The translations under genes and the position numbers were made by a program. A DNA stretch of 61,404 bases from assembly GCA_002396385.1 (NCBI GenBank), contig DGTD01000030.1, forward strand, positions 1-61,404, read 5' to 3'. Of the stretch, positions 9,889 to 17,916 are shown in pieces. This stretch comes from Bacteroidales bacterium UBA4345 (lineage in GTDB: Bacteria > Bacteroidota > Bacteroidia > Bacteroidales > Paludibacteraceae). Each line of letters opens with the position of its first letter. The stretch's first letter is position 1. The notes below the pieces were generated by a model. That model made no database searches and was not told the origin of the DNA. It saw only the letters and a program-made list of their open reading frames with translations.

Positions 9889-12243
9889 ATGCGCAAATTT
9901 ATAGTCAATGCTTTTTTGCTTTTTGTGATCGCTCTGACGGGCTGCAATGAAACTAAAACTTTTGAGTTCCGCTATGTTAGTGGCACAGTGCAGCATGGAG
10001 AATTCGGAAATGCATTGATTACCATTGGTGAGGAGGTGGTAAGGACCGACGATAGCGGACGCTATGTTTGTCCTGTTTTTCCTTACAGTGAATTGGGCAA
10101 CGCTTGCATCAAGTGCGCAGGATACAGCGACGTCTATATGTCTGTGTCTGAACTGCTGGCGCCCCCCGACGAGAAGCCTATAAAATTGAGCTGGGAAACA
10201 CGTTCGGCAAATTTCGGGGAGCCGCTGTGGCTTGCGTACGGAAGGGTTTCGGCAGAATTAGATTCTGCAACCGTATTTCGTAATAAAAACAACCAGATTG
10301 TTAGGTCTTTCGATGTCTCGCTGGCTGAGGATTCGAAAGTGGAAGGAGTATTTAATGATATGCTGCCGGGTGGCCGGATCTTGAAGAATTCGATAAAATT
10401 TTACCATGAAGATTATTGTGCGGGCCTTGCCGAACTGAGGGTTTACGAAAAACATGGCGGGCTGGTCTCTTTGGGCAAGGGTAGTTCGATAACGTTGAGT
10501 TTCGATGCAAGTGAGAGTTTTTACCCTAAAAATGTTTGGTTTTGGTGGTACGATGAGGAGTTAGGCTGCTGGGTGGCAGAAAAACGCGTCTCGAAAGAAT
10601 ATGGTAAGTATACAGCCAAGGTGGACAAACTGGGGTGGTGGTGCGCCTATGCCTTCAGACCCAGTAGAAACTTGCTGGGGGAAGACGCCGATTTTAAGGC
10701 CTTCACTTCCACCCTGACCGACTATGCCGGTGTGCCTGTTCCGTATGCATTATTGACAGTAAGTAACGGGGGGCAAGTGTTGGGAACGTGCCGAACTGAC
10801 AGGAACGGCAGATTCCTATTCTATTCATACGTGGATGTTGATGTCACCTTCGAAGGTTACCATATATGCGAGCCAACTCCCTACTATCCGTTCGTTAAAG
10901 ATGTTTTTCACCCTTACTGCATTCCTATAGAAAAGAAAGAGAAGGTTTTCCCAAAAAAGATAAGGCTGACAAACTGCATGCTAGGTAAGGACAAAAAACG
11001 CTTGACCGACTCTGAATTCATTAAAAAGGGAACCTACCTTTCTAGAGACAGCATGTCACGCCCTCTAGCGTTAGACCACCCCGATATGCGTAGAGAGAAT
11101 TCACCTATTTCCTGGCAATCGTTCCAACTGGAGTTTTTGGAACCCTCTGGTATAAAAAGAAAGTCCTTATTGAAACATGGAGATCTTGGCGGATTATTGG
11201 ATATTGATGCGTCTAAACCCATTAAATTGATTGTAGCCACTGAAGACGAGTTCCAACTGAACATAAAGCGTGTGACCGATGCCTATGGCAGGGAGGCGAT
11301 GATTGATCTGTACAACGACTACGTCAATCCTAGAGCACTGCTGACAGGAAAGCTTAATGTTGAATTTTTCGGTGCCGACTCTGTGTTTAACCAAACTGTC
11401 AACTTCAACCGTTTTAGCAAGTCGACATTCATGAAGCCCCAAACTTCAACTGATGGAAACGTATTGGTAAACATATTATTGACAGTGCTGTACTGTGTAC
11501 TTTCCTTTGTGATGGTTTATTTGTGGAAGAATAAAAAGGAATACAACGAGCTTTCATTCAAGGACAGTTTAAAAAAGTGGTGGAACGGAAAAGACTCCAC
11601 AGCAGATGCACAGGTTCGCCTCATAGCCTGTGTTTTGCAACTGCATCTGGTGTTTACCAACCGGCAAAAACAGCTTATTGGCCAATATGCCGATAAACTT
11701 GGATTCTATAACTTCCTTCCAATGGTAGAGGTTGCCGTTAAAGGGGATAATAGTATTTCTGACGGTGACTATCAGGAGTTGAACAAGCGGCTCAGTCTTT
11801 CCGAGCGGCGTGAACTGGTACACCTCCTGTTCAAACTGGCGGCGGAAGACGACGGCATCAAAAACGACGAGTGGCATCTGGTTTCGCAGATAATGTCCAA
11901 TCTGAAGTTGAACAAGGCTAATGTTGTGTATATGCAGCGCCGCTATTCGCCGCTCCGTAGCGAGTTTGGCGACTATTCGAGCTACTATTCGTCGTCAGGC
12001 GACAAGGGCAGTGGCTCGACGAACAGTGGTGGCGACCCCGCTAAGAATAGCGCCTATGCGTCAGACTATGCCGAACTGGGCCTTACTTCTAGTGCAACCA
12101 AGGAGGAAGTGCAGCAGGCCTATCATAAGTTGGCGATGGAATACCACCCCGACCTGCCGAAAAACGCAGGCCGGCACAACGAGTGCGTCCGCAAAATGGC
12201 GGCAGTGAATGTGGCCTACAAACGGCTGACGCAGCATTTGTGA
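9889..12243 (+). CDS. Lipoprotein with transmembrane segment, TerB-like domain and C-terminal J domain
   Basis: 784 residues. The N-terminus MRKFIVNAFLLFVIALTGC is a lipoprotein signal with an LTGC lipobox. Residues 20-515 are periplasmic or extracytoplasmic beta-rich modules, including carboxypeptidase-regulatory-like stretches (SGTVQHGEFGNALITIG; YALLTVSNGG..LGTCRTDRNGRF). A single hydrophobic helix spans about 525-545 and is followed by lysines (WKNKKEYNE). Residues about 575-680 look like a TerB/DjlA-type all-helical domain. Residues 724-784 form a J domain with the HPD motif at 753-755. J domains activate Hsp70 (DnaK) ATPase, so the C-terminal half should face the cytosol. The gene therefore seems to join an envelope-exposed sensor or anchor to a cytosolic chaperone-recruiting tail, in the manner of DjlA but with a lipoprotein head. 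That combination is unusual. Confidence 0.85.
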   Translation: MRKFIVNAFLLFVIALTGCNETKTFEFRYVSGTVQHGEFGNALITIGEEVVRTDDSGRYVCPVFPYSELGNACIKCAGYSDVYMSVSELLAPPDEKPIKLSWETRSANFGEPLWLAYGRVSAELDSATVFRNKNNQIVRSFDVSLAEDSKVEGVFNDMLPGGRILKNSIKFYHEDYCAGLAELRVYEKHGGLVSLGKGSSITLSFDASESFYPKNVWFWWYDEELGCWVAEKRVSKEYGKYTAKVDKLGWWCAYAFRPSRNLLGEDADFKAFTSTLTDYAGVPVPYALLTVSNGGQVLGTCRTDRNGRFLFYSYVDVDVTFEGYHICEPTPYYPFVKDVFHPYCIPIEKKEKVFPKKIRLTNCMLGKDKKRLTDSEFIKKGTYLSRDSMSRPLALDHPDMRRENSPISWQSFQLEFLEPSGIKRKSLLKHGDLGGLLDIDASKPIKLIVATEDEFQLNIKRVTDAYGREAMIDLYNDYVNPRALLTGKLNVEFFGADSVFNQTVNFNRFSKSTFMKPQTSTDGNVLVNILLTVLYCVLSFVMVYLWKNKKEYNELSFKDSLKKWWNGKDSTADAQVRLIACVLQLHLVFTNRQKQLIGQYADKLGFYNFLPMVEVAVKGDNSISDGDYQELNKRLSLSERRELVHLLFKLAAEDDGIKNDEWHLVSQIMSNLKLNKANVVYMQRRYSPLRSEFGDYSSYYSSSGDKGSGSTNSGGDPAKNSAYASDYAELGLTSSATKEEVQQAYHKLAMEYHPDLPKNAGRHNECVRKMAAVNVAYKRLTQHL

Positions 12244-12251
12244 GGAAATGA

Positions 12252-12380
12252 CTGAGGCAGAACCGCAAAGGTAATTATGCTGAATTAATCATAATTATTT
12301 TGGCAGTACTCATCATGGGGTTGCGGTGCTACCTTCTTTTTGAAGATTTGGACGAACCGATTGAATACTTCTTTTGTTAA
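12252..12380 (+). other. Possible small membrane peptide or frameshifted relic
   Basis: An open frame of 42 codons encodes a hydrophobic stretch (AELIIIILAVLIMGLRCYLL) and an acidic tail (EDLDEPIEYFFC). It has no ATG at its beginning. An ATG at 12248 in another frame gives MTEAEPQR before a stop, so one frameshift would yield a complete small membrane protein directly behind the J-domain gene. It could be a pseudogene, use a non-ATG start, or be chance. Confidence 0.3.
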
Positions 12381-12490
12381 CTTGTCAAAAAAATTGCAGA
12401 AAAAGTCTGCCAAACAGAAAATTTCAATATTTTTGTTTTCAGAATTGGGCGTTTTTCTTTAGACTTTACTAGATTGAAAAAAGGAATACT

Positions 12491-13012
12491 ATGTGGATAA
12501 AAAAGATTTTCGAGCGTTCTGTCGAGTTCAAATTCAAAGGTATCACCTATGAGCATATCAATTCGAAGGCCAATTTGAAGAAGCCGGGTTGCTACTTCAT
12601 TGGGGGAAACAACTATAAAGGCGAATTGAGCAAATACTCGTTTGAATTTGAGTTGGATAGGTTTTTAGGGAGATTCAATAACAATCCCTCTCCCTATGTT
12701 TCTGGCAGTTTTACGTTCCAAGACCAAAGCCCGGTTTTAGAATTAAAAATTTCAAAGCCAAACAGACAGGTTGTTGGGCACGCTGTATCAGCCATCCCGC
12801 TGTGTTTCGTTCCGGTGTTCCTAATAGGAATATGCTGTGACGCATATGATGTTTCTAAAATTTTGGCAATCGGTTTTATACTTGTGTTTACTTTTATAAT
12901 TAATGTTGGTTTATTCGCATTTTTTTACTTCGACTATACCGATATTGAAAACGATTTCAAGATATTGGAGAGGCAGGTAAAAAAACGTCCAGTTACCGAT
13001 AAAGAACCGTAG
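12491..13012 (+). CDS. Membrane protein of unknown function
   Basis: 173 residues. The first ~100 are soluble and beta-rich (FKGITYEHINSKANLKKPG and similar). Two hydrophobic segments follow at about 98-117 and 125-148, then a charged tail (ERQVKKRPVTDKEP). No family was recognised. A -7 box TATTTTTG lies at 12428-12435, about 55 bp upstream. Base composition is more AT-rich than the J-domain gene before it. Confidence 0.65.
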   Translation: MWIKKIFERSVEFKFKGITYEHINSKANLKKPGCYFIGGNNYKGELSKYSFEFELDRFLGRFNNNPSPYVSGSFTFQDQSPVLELKISKPNRQVVGHAVSAIPLCFVPVFLIGICCDAYDVSKILAIGFILVFTFIINVGLFAFFYFDYTDIENDFKILERQVKKRPVTDKEP

Positions 13013-13297
13013 AAGTAGATACACTAACGCCTTTCATAACGTCTGTAGTTGTTGATTGTGGTCCTATGCGGCATTGACCCCAAATTTACGCATTTCGTTA
13101 TACACTACCATTTATCCTAAAAACATCCTTTATACCGAATTTCTTGATTTTTATGCTGTATAACATAAAAATGGGGGGGTGATTTGGGAGAATCATGCTA
13201 TATTTGCATATTAACTAGACTTTGAAACGTGATTTCTGCAGTCTGAACGATTCTATAAAGAGTTTTTCAAAAGTTACCTATATCAAAACATTAGCCC

Positions 13298-13714
13298 ATG
13301 AAAAAACGCTTGATATTCATTTTTTTCGCAATGTTCGGCTATGGCTACGCACTAGCTAACACCGAAAACACACCTGAGGCTAGCGAAAAAGACTCCGATT
13401 ATGTTTACGTACGCATTGAACAGAAACCTCAATTCGAAGGAGGTCAACAGGCATTATTGGACTATATAAACAAGAATCTAGTATACCCTAAAGAAGCCAT
13501 CGAACAGAAAATAGAAGGAAAAGTTTTAGTTTCCTTTATTGTTAACACCGACGGTTCTATAAGCGATGTAGAAGTTGTAAAGTCTGCCGGCAAACTCCTT
13601 GATGACGAAGCCATAAGGCTTGTCAACGAAATGCCAAAATGGATACCTGCCTCAAACAAAGGAAAGAAATTCCGCACGAAGCTGACATTACCCTTTAATT
13701 TCAAATTTAATTAA
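13298..13714 (+). CDS. Secreted TonB C-terminal domain protein
   Basis: 138 residues. A signal peptide (MKKRLIFIFFAMFGYGYALA) is followed by a TonB_C domain from about residue 45 to the end: the conserved FEGG.QAL..Y..KNL.YP..A...I.GKV.VSF.V...GSI..V.VVKS pattern, then a P.W.PA..KGK..R.K..LPF..K motif. True TonB proteins keep an N-terminal membrane anchor and a proline-rich linker. Here the signal may be cleaved and the linker is short, as in many Bacteroidales stand-alone TonB_C proteins. A -7 box TATATTTG lies at 13199-13206. It is next to a TonB-receptor operon on the opposite strand, but a direct link is only inferred. Confidence 0.85.
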   Translation: MKKRLIFIFFAMFGYGYALANTENTPEASEKDSDYVYVRIEQKPQFEGGQQALLDYINKNLVYPKEAIEQKIEGKVLVSFIVNTDGSISDVEVVKSAGKLLDDEAIRLVNEMPKWIPASNKGKKFRTKLTLPFNFKFN

Positions 13715-13745
13715 GGCTGCTAGATTTAGAAATTAACCTAAAGGT

Positions 13746-13785
13746 CAAAAAAAACATCCACCAAGACTGAATATCTGGTGGATGT
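13746..13785 (-). terminator. Intrinsic terminator of the TonB-receptor/HMA operon
   Basis: The minus strand reads ACATCCACCA, a 12-base loop, TGGTGGATGT (10-bp perfect stem) and then seven T. It lies 27 bp after the stop of the HMA gene and closes the whole minus-strand operon. Confidence 0.92.
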
Positions 13786-13811
13786 TGAACCGGTAGAAAA
13801 AGGCCGAAACG

Positions 13812-14129
13812 TTATTTCTTTGTCTCTTTCTTCTTGTCTGCCGTGTTTTCGATGACCGAAATTGTATAGCCAATTTTCTGGAAGGCTTTCTCGAAGTCTG
13901 CTACTGTGCTTTTATTGGCGTCGTATGAGATGGAGACCTGTTGTTTTTCAACGCTGGTCTGAATATCTTTCACCCCCTTAACAAAGCGGATGTTGCTCTT
14001 GATTTTGTTCTCGCACTTTTGGCAGTGCATTTGTGGAGTGGTGGTCACTACCAGAGTGGCCAGTTCCCCTGCATGTAGGCAAACTGTTGTAAACAGTGTT
14101 GCGAGCGATGTCATTAAAAATCTTTTCAT
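13812..14129 (-). CDS. Periplasmic heavy-metal-associated (HMA) domain protein
   Basis: 105 residues: a signal peptide (MKRFLMTSLATLFTTVCLHA), then one HMA fold with the metal-binding MHCQKC motif (Met34, Cys36, Cys39), and a Lys-rich tail. It resembles MerP/CopZ-type metallochaperones, which bind Cu(I), Zn(II) or Hg(II) through the two cysteines. It starts 8 bp after the TonB-receptor gene and is the last gene of the operon. This makes a role in handing over or buffering the metal brought in by that receptor plausible. Confidence 0.88.
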   Translation of the reverse strand: MKRFLMTSLATLFTTVCLHAGELATLVVTTTPQMHCQKCENKIKSNIRFVKGVKDIQTSVEKQQVSISYDANKSTVADFEKAFQKIGYTISVIENTADKKKETKK

Positions 14130-14137
14130 ATCTATAA

Positions 14138-16120
14138 TCAGTATTTGTTAAACTTGAATCTTAATCCTATGTAGCCCATTATACCGTCGGTAGGGGCCCA
14201 TATCTGGGTAGCATCAAAATTCGTACCCCAAGGGGTATCTGCCCCCATAATCGGATTCTTTTGTTTGTAATTTGTCAGGTTCTCGCCTCCTATATAGACG
14301 CTAAACAGGCGGAACTCACGTGTTACCTGTATGTTCAGCAGACCGTAGGCCGGAGTTTTGTCGGTATTGCCAACAGCTTTGTAGAGCCGCATCGGGCCGA
14401 TCAGCTGCCCTGTCACATCGAACTGCCAAATTTCAAGCGGAGTTTTATAAGAGAGGGTCAACATGCCCTTATATCTTGAGGTGAGTGGCCGCTCTTTCAA
14501 GCATCCGTCATAAGTCGATTTTGCCGACTGCCACCTGTAGGCTGCAGTCATTTCAAATCCTTTGGTAAAAGGGTAGGTGGCGTCAACCTGTATGGTGTGC
14601 GAGTAGCTGCGCCCGTCCAGGTTCTCAAAGATTAACAGACTGTCTTGTTCCCGGTTGACGACAAGTTGTTGCAAGAAGTCGGTATAGTAGTATTCTGCAT
14701 TTAACAGCAGTGTTTTTTCTGCAACCGGTATGCTGAACGCAGCCGATATTCCATGGTTCCAGGCCTCTTCTTGGTTGAGGTTTGGCGTTATGTATATCGC
14801 TCTTCCTGTTGCTAACAAGGGCGAGTTCTCGGCAAGGGCGTGAGGGGTGCGGTAGCCTTTGCCTGATGAGGCGCGCAACGACAGTAGCTTGCTGGGACTG
14901 TATTTCAGGTGGACGCGTGGGGTGAAGAAGGCACCGTAGGCCTCGTTATAGTCTTCACGTAGACCCGCCATTGCTGTAAGTTTGTCACTCAGTTTCAGTG
15001 TGTATTGTGCGTATGCGCCAACTGTCGCCTCGGTTAGCCGGTGGCGTCCGTTACAGTTGCTGGTGGCAGGGTTCGCCAGCTCCACGTCTTCTTTATAGTA
15101 GTCGTAATTGTAGCTGATGCCCGCTGCCAAGTTGTGCATCGGCGTTAGGTCGGTTTCAAACAGTAGTTGTGCGTAACCAGTGTTGTTATTCACGTCGTAG
15201 ACCGATTTCCCGATATTGTTGTCGGCATCGTGCAATTGTCCTGCTAAAATCAGTGCTATGCTGGTGTTGTGCTCGTCAAGAAACATATAGGCATTTTTCC
15301 ATTGTCCCTCGTAGCGGTCAGTATTCACCATAATGCCGTATCGGTCAGAGGTTGACTGGTGCTTGTCTTGTCCGCCGTCCCTCTCTTCGTGTAGCATTTT
15401 TACCATAAACTGGCTTAACACGTGCTTGTAGCGATAGCCCCAACGGTTGGCCAGGCTCAGTTGTTTTACTTTAGGCATGTCCAAAAATCCGTCGTTGTTC
15501 TCATCGTGGGCCATGCTGGCGTTCTCGGCATGCAGTAAAAGGGCGGTGCTTACTTTGTTTGTCAGGCGGATAGCTCCAGCGGCATTGGCCTCTGTCTTTA
15601 ATTTGGAATTGATGTATATATTGCCCAGCACACCGTCTATTAGGTGGGGTTTCAGCATTTCCACATTAATTTGTCCCGTAATGCTCTCCGGACCGTTTTT
15701 TACAGACGACGCTCCTTTCGAAACCTGTATGCTCTGCATCCAAGTTCCAGGAATGTAGTTGAGCGAATAGGGAATGGCCGCCCCCCTCAGGTTGGGAAAG
15801 TTCTCGGTGAGCATCTGCACGTATGTCCCGCTTAGTCCAAGCAGTTTTATTTGACGTGCTCCGGTGGTCGCATCGCTGTAGTTAACGTCGACCGACGGAT
15901 TGTTGGTAAAACTTTCGCCTAAATTGCAGCATGCGGCACGCAGCAGGTCGGTTGAACCAATGGTTTCCTTATTTTCAACCGAGAGCTTTTTGCGGAATTC
16001 AAATTTACCGCCTTTGACTTCCACAGCCTCCAGGTTGTTTACGTTTGTAGAGTCGGTCTGCGCGAAAACGTTGGCCGCACAAAGTATGCTTAAGAGGGAA
16101 ATGGTGTTTTTAGTGCTCAT
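14138..16120 (-). CDS. TonB-dependent outer-membrane receptor (metal/chelate type)
   Basis: 660 residues. A signal peptide (MSTKNTISLLSILCAANVFA) precedes a plug domain at about 30-160 (NLEAVEVKGGKF, then LRAACCNLGESFTNNPSVDV and ISKGASSVKNGPESITGQINVE). A 22-strand-type barrel follows and ends in LRFKFNKY. It has no carboxypeptidase-regulatory N-domain, so it is shaped like siderophore, cobalamin or copper receptors rather than SusC. The plug carries a CC pair (AACCNLGE), which is common in receptors next to HMA genes. It lies 77 bp after the DUF6850 gene and 8 bp before the HMA gene. Substrate is inferred as a metal or metal chelate. Confidence 0.88.
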   Translation of the reverse strand: MSTKNTISLLSILCAANVFAQTDSTNVNNLEAVEVKGGKFEFRKKLSVENKETIGSTDLLRAACCNLGESFTNNPSVDVNYSDATTGARQIKLLGLSGTYVQMLTENFPNLRGAAIPYSLNYIPGTWMQSIQVSKGASSVKNGPESITGQINVEMLKPHLIDGVLGNIYINSKLKTEANAAGAIRLTNKVSTALLLHAENASMAHDENNDGFLDMPKVKQLSLANRWGYRYKHVLSQFMVKMLHEERDGGQDKHQSTSDRYGIMVNTDRYEGQWKNAYMFLDEHNTSIALILAGQLHDADNNIGKSVYDVNNNTGYAQLLFETDLTPMHNLAAGISYNYDYYKEDVELANPATSNCNGRHRLTEATVGAYAQYTLKLSDKLTAMAGLREDYNEAYGAFFTPRVHLKYSPSKLLSLRASSGKGYRTPHALAENSPLLATGRAIYITPNLNQEEAWNHGISAAFSIPVAEKTLLLNAEYYYTDFLQQLVVNREQDSLLIFENLDGRSYSHTIQVDATYPFTKGFEMTAAYRWQSAKSTYDGCLKERPLTSRYKGMLTLSYKTPLEIWQFDVTGQLIGPMRLYKAVGNTDKTPAYGLLNIQVTREFRLFSVYIGGENLTNYKQKNPIMGADTPWGTNFDATQIWAPTDGIMGYIGLRFKFNKY

Positions 16121-16197
16121 ATTGAACTTTCGTTAACTGCAACTTTTTGAATAATTGCACAAAATTAAGAAAATACAGCATATTGATGGTGTATAAA

Positions 16198-17916
16198 TTA
16201 GAAGATGACGAATGTGGAGACATTGAACCACTGTTCGTTGTGCTTGTCGGGCATGGTCTGTATCATTGGGCAGGCGGCATAGTAGCCGACGGGTTTGTCG
16301 AACCCGACGTCTTTCAACCTTTCTCCTGTAATGTTCATATACTTTACTTTCGCCCCAATGCCACACTTCTTTAAGAAATAGGTGTAAGAGATTTCTGCAA
16401 CTGTTTGCGTGTACTCTGCGGCATAGTAGGCATACGGCGCGAAGCAGGTTTGGAAGTCGAGGTGGCTGATGCTGCTGGCTGTTATGTCCACATCGTAAGT
16501 ATGGTTCCTGACCGATTGAATCCCCGACTGTACCGATGTGGAAAACTCAAACTTCTTCTTGGTAAGTTTATAGTCGGCGCGTCCATAAGGCATGACGTTG
16601 AGATTGTCTACTTCGAAATGGTAGAAGGTGTTTTGTTCGTTCCTGTGCAGGTAGTTGGCGCCTCCTTGCAATCCGAATGTGCTGTGTCTGCCCAATGCAA
16701 ATTCCGCTCTCAGTGCGTTCGCACCCTGCTGGGTGGTCAGCTTGTAGTTTTGGTATTCTGCAATCTGCCTATAGTCGTAGGTCGATTTTGCGATGTTGGT
16801 CATATACCTTTCGAATACACGCTCGTAGCCCAACCGTTTCATTAGTTCGTGCTCGGAGAGCAGATGGATGCTGATGGTTTTCCCGCATTGCCACTTGAAA
16901 TGCAGTTGCGGTGTAAAGACAGATGTCGTGCTGGCATAGAGGTCGTAATACTCGTTCTCTTCCACTGTCAGCTTGTTTCTTTGGTAGCCGATGTTCGCCG
17001 TGACGCATACCTTCTTCTGGACCGGAGATGTGTATGAAAAGTCGGTGAGGAAACCGTTTAAATAGTGCATTCTTGATGTCCCCATAAACACACCGCTCTC
17101 TTTGTTGTCGTAGAGGCCGAATCCGTGCACGACGAAGAAGCGCTGTTGCTCGCCAGGTCTCCAATAGCGGTCGTGTTCATATTGTTTGTTCCTTAGGTAT
17201 CCGCCACCCAACATCAGTTGCTGTCCTTTTGGGGTGACGTAGCCCAAATCGAGTCCGAATTGTAGGAAAGTGGTGTTGTTCAGCAACCGGGGGTCTGTCA
17301 TTCGGTGGGCTTGCTCGCCCTTGAACTTTGCGGAGGCTCCCAACCATATACTGCCTAAATTCACGCCGTATTGTCCCTCAATGTCGTAGGTCTCGAACTG
17401 GCTGTTTCCTCCAGTGGTGTCGGTCAATATAAACGGCCAGTAGAGATTGGGAAACCTTGTGGTGCTCCAGCCAATGTTGCGGTGTTTGCCTCGCGCATAC
17501 GCCACGGTTCCGCTTAGTGTTCCCGCCTTCCCGTAGTTATGGCTTCCATGTCCGTAAAGTCGCCAGTCGTAACTGCCGTTACCCTCGTAGGGTAGGAAGT
17601 CGCCTTCTGCCTTGCCCGCCGAATAGCCAGTCAGTACAATGTTTTGGTAACTGTGCAAAGGTTGCGCGTGTGTGGCGGTGGTATCGGTGTCGGCAGAGTC
17701 GCGTCTTCTCAGGTCGTTGTCTATTGCATGGAAGACCGGGTGTTTGCTTAGCCTGAGTTCCCTATTGGCCGAAATGTCGGTATTGAAACTGTTAGCTCGG
17801 CTCTCAGAGGGAGATAAACTGTAGTCGGGACAGTGTGTTAATCCGTGGTTCTGGGAAAAACTGCACATGACACCGCAACATTCAAAAATAAGTAGTGCGG
17901 TTAAAATGTATTTCAT
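16198..17916 (-). CDS. DUF6850-type outer-membrane beta-barrel protein
   Basis: 572 residues with an N-terminal signal (MKYILTALLIFECCGVMC) and a long series of amphipathic beta strands rich in aromatic and Gly residues (TGYSAGKAEGDFLPYEGNGSY; SGTVAYARGKHRNIGWST). This matches the DUF6850 family, which sits beside TonB receptors and DUF4876 lipoproteins in Bacteroidales. Its start overlaps the stop of the receptor gene upstream by 4 bp, so the two are translationally coupled. Role: presumed auxiliary outer-membrane barrel of the uptake system. The family name is from memory; the barrel character is clear from the sequence. Confidence 0.75.
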   Translation of the reverse strand: MKYILTALLIFECCGVMCSFSQNHGLTHCPDYSLSPSESRANSFNTDISANRELRLSKHPVFHAIDNDLRRRDSADTDTTATHAQPLHSYQNIVLTGYSAGKAEGDFLPYEGNGSYDWRLYGHGSHNYGKAGTLSGTVAYARGKHRNIGWSTTRFPNLYWPFILTDTTGGNSQFETYDIEGQYGVNLGSIWLGASAKFKGEQAHRMTDPRLLNNTTFLQFGLDLGYVTPKGQQLMLGGGYLRNKQYEHDRYWRPGEQQRFFVVHGFGLYDNKESGVFMGTSRMHYLNGFLTDFSYTSPVQKKVCVTANIGYQRNKLTVEENEYYDLYASTTSVFTPQLHFKWQCGKTISIHLLSEHELMKRLGYERVFERYMTNIAKSTYDYRQIAEYQNYKLTTQQGANALRAEFALGRHSTFGLQGGANYLHRNEQNTFYHFEVDNLNVMPYGRADYKLTKKKFEFSTSVQSGIQSVRNHTYDVDITASSISHLDFQTCFAPYAYYAAEYTQTVAEISYTYFLKKCGIGAKVKYMNITGERLKDVGFDKPVGYYAACPMIQTMPDKHNEQWFNVSTFVIF

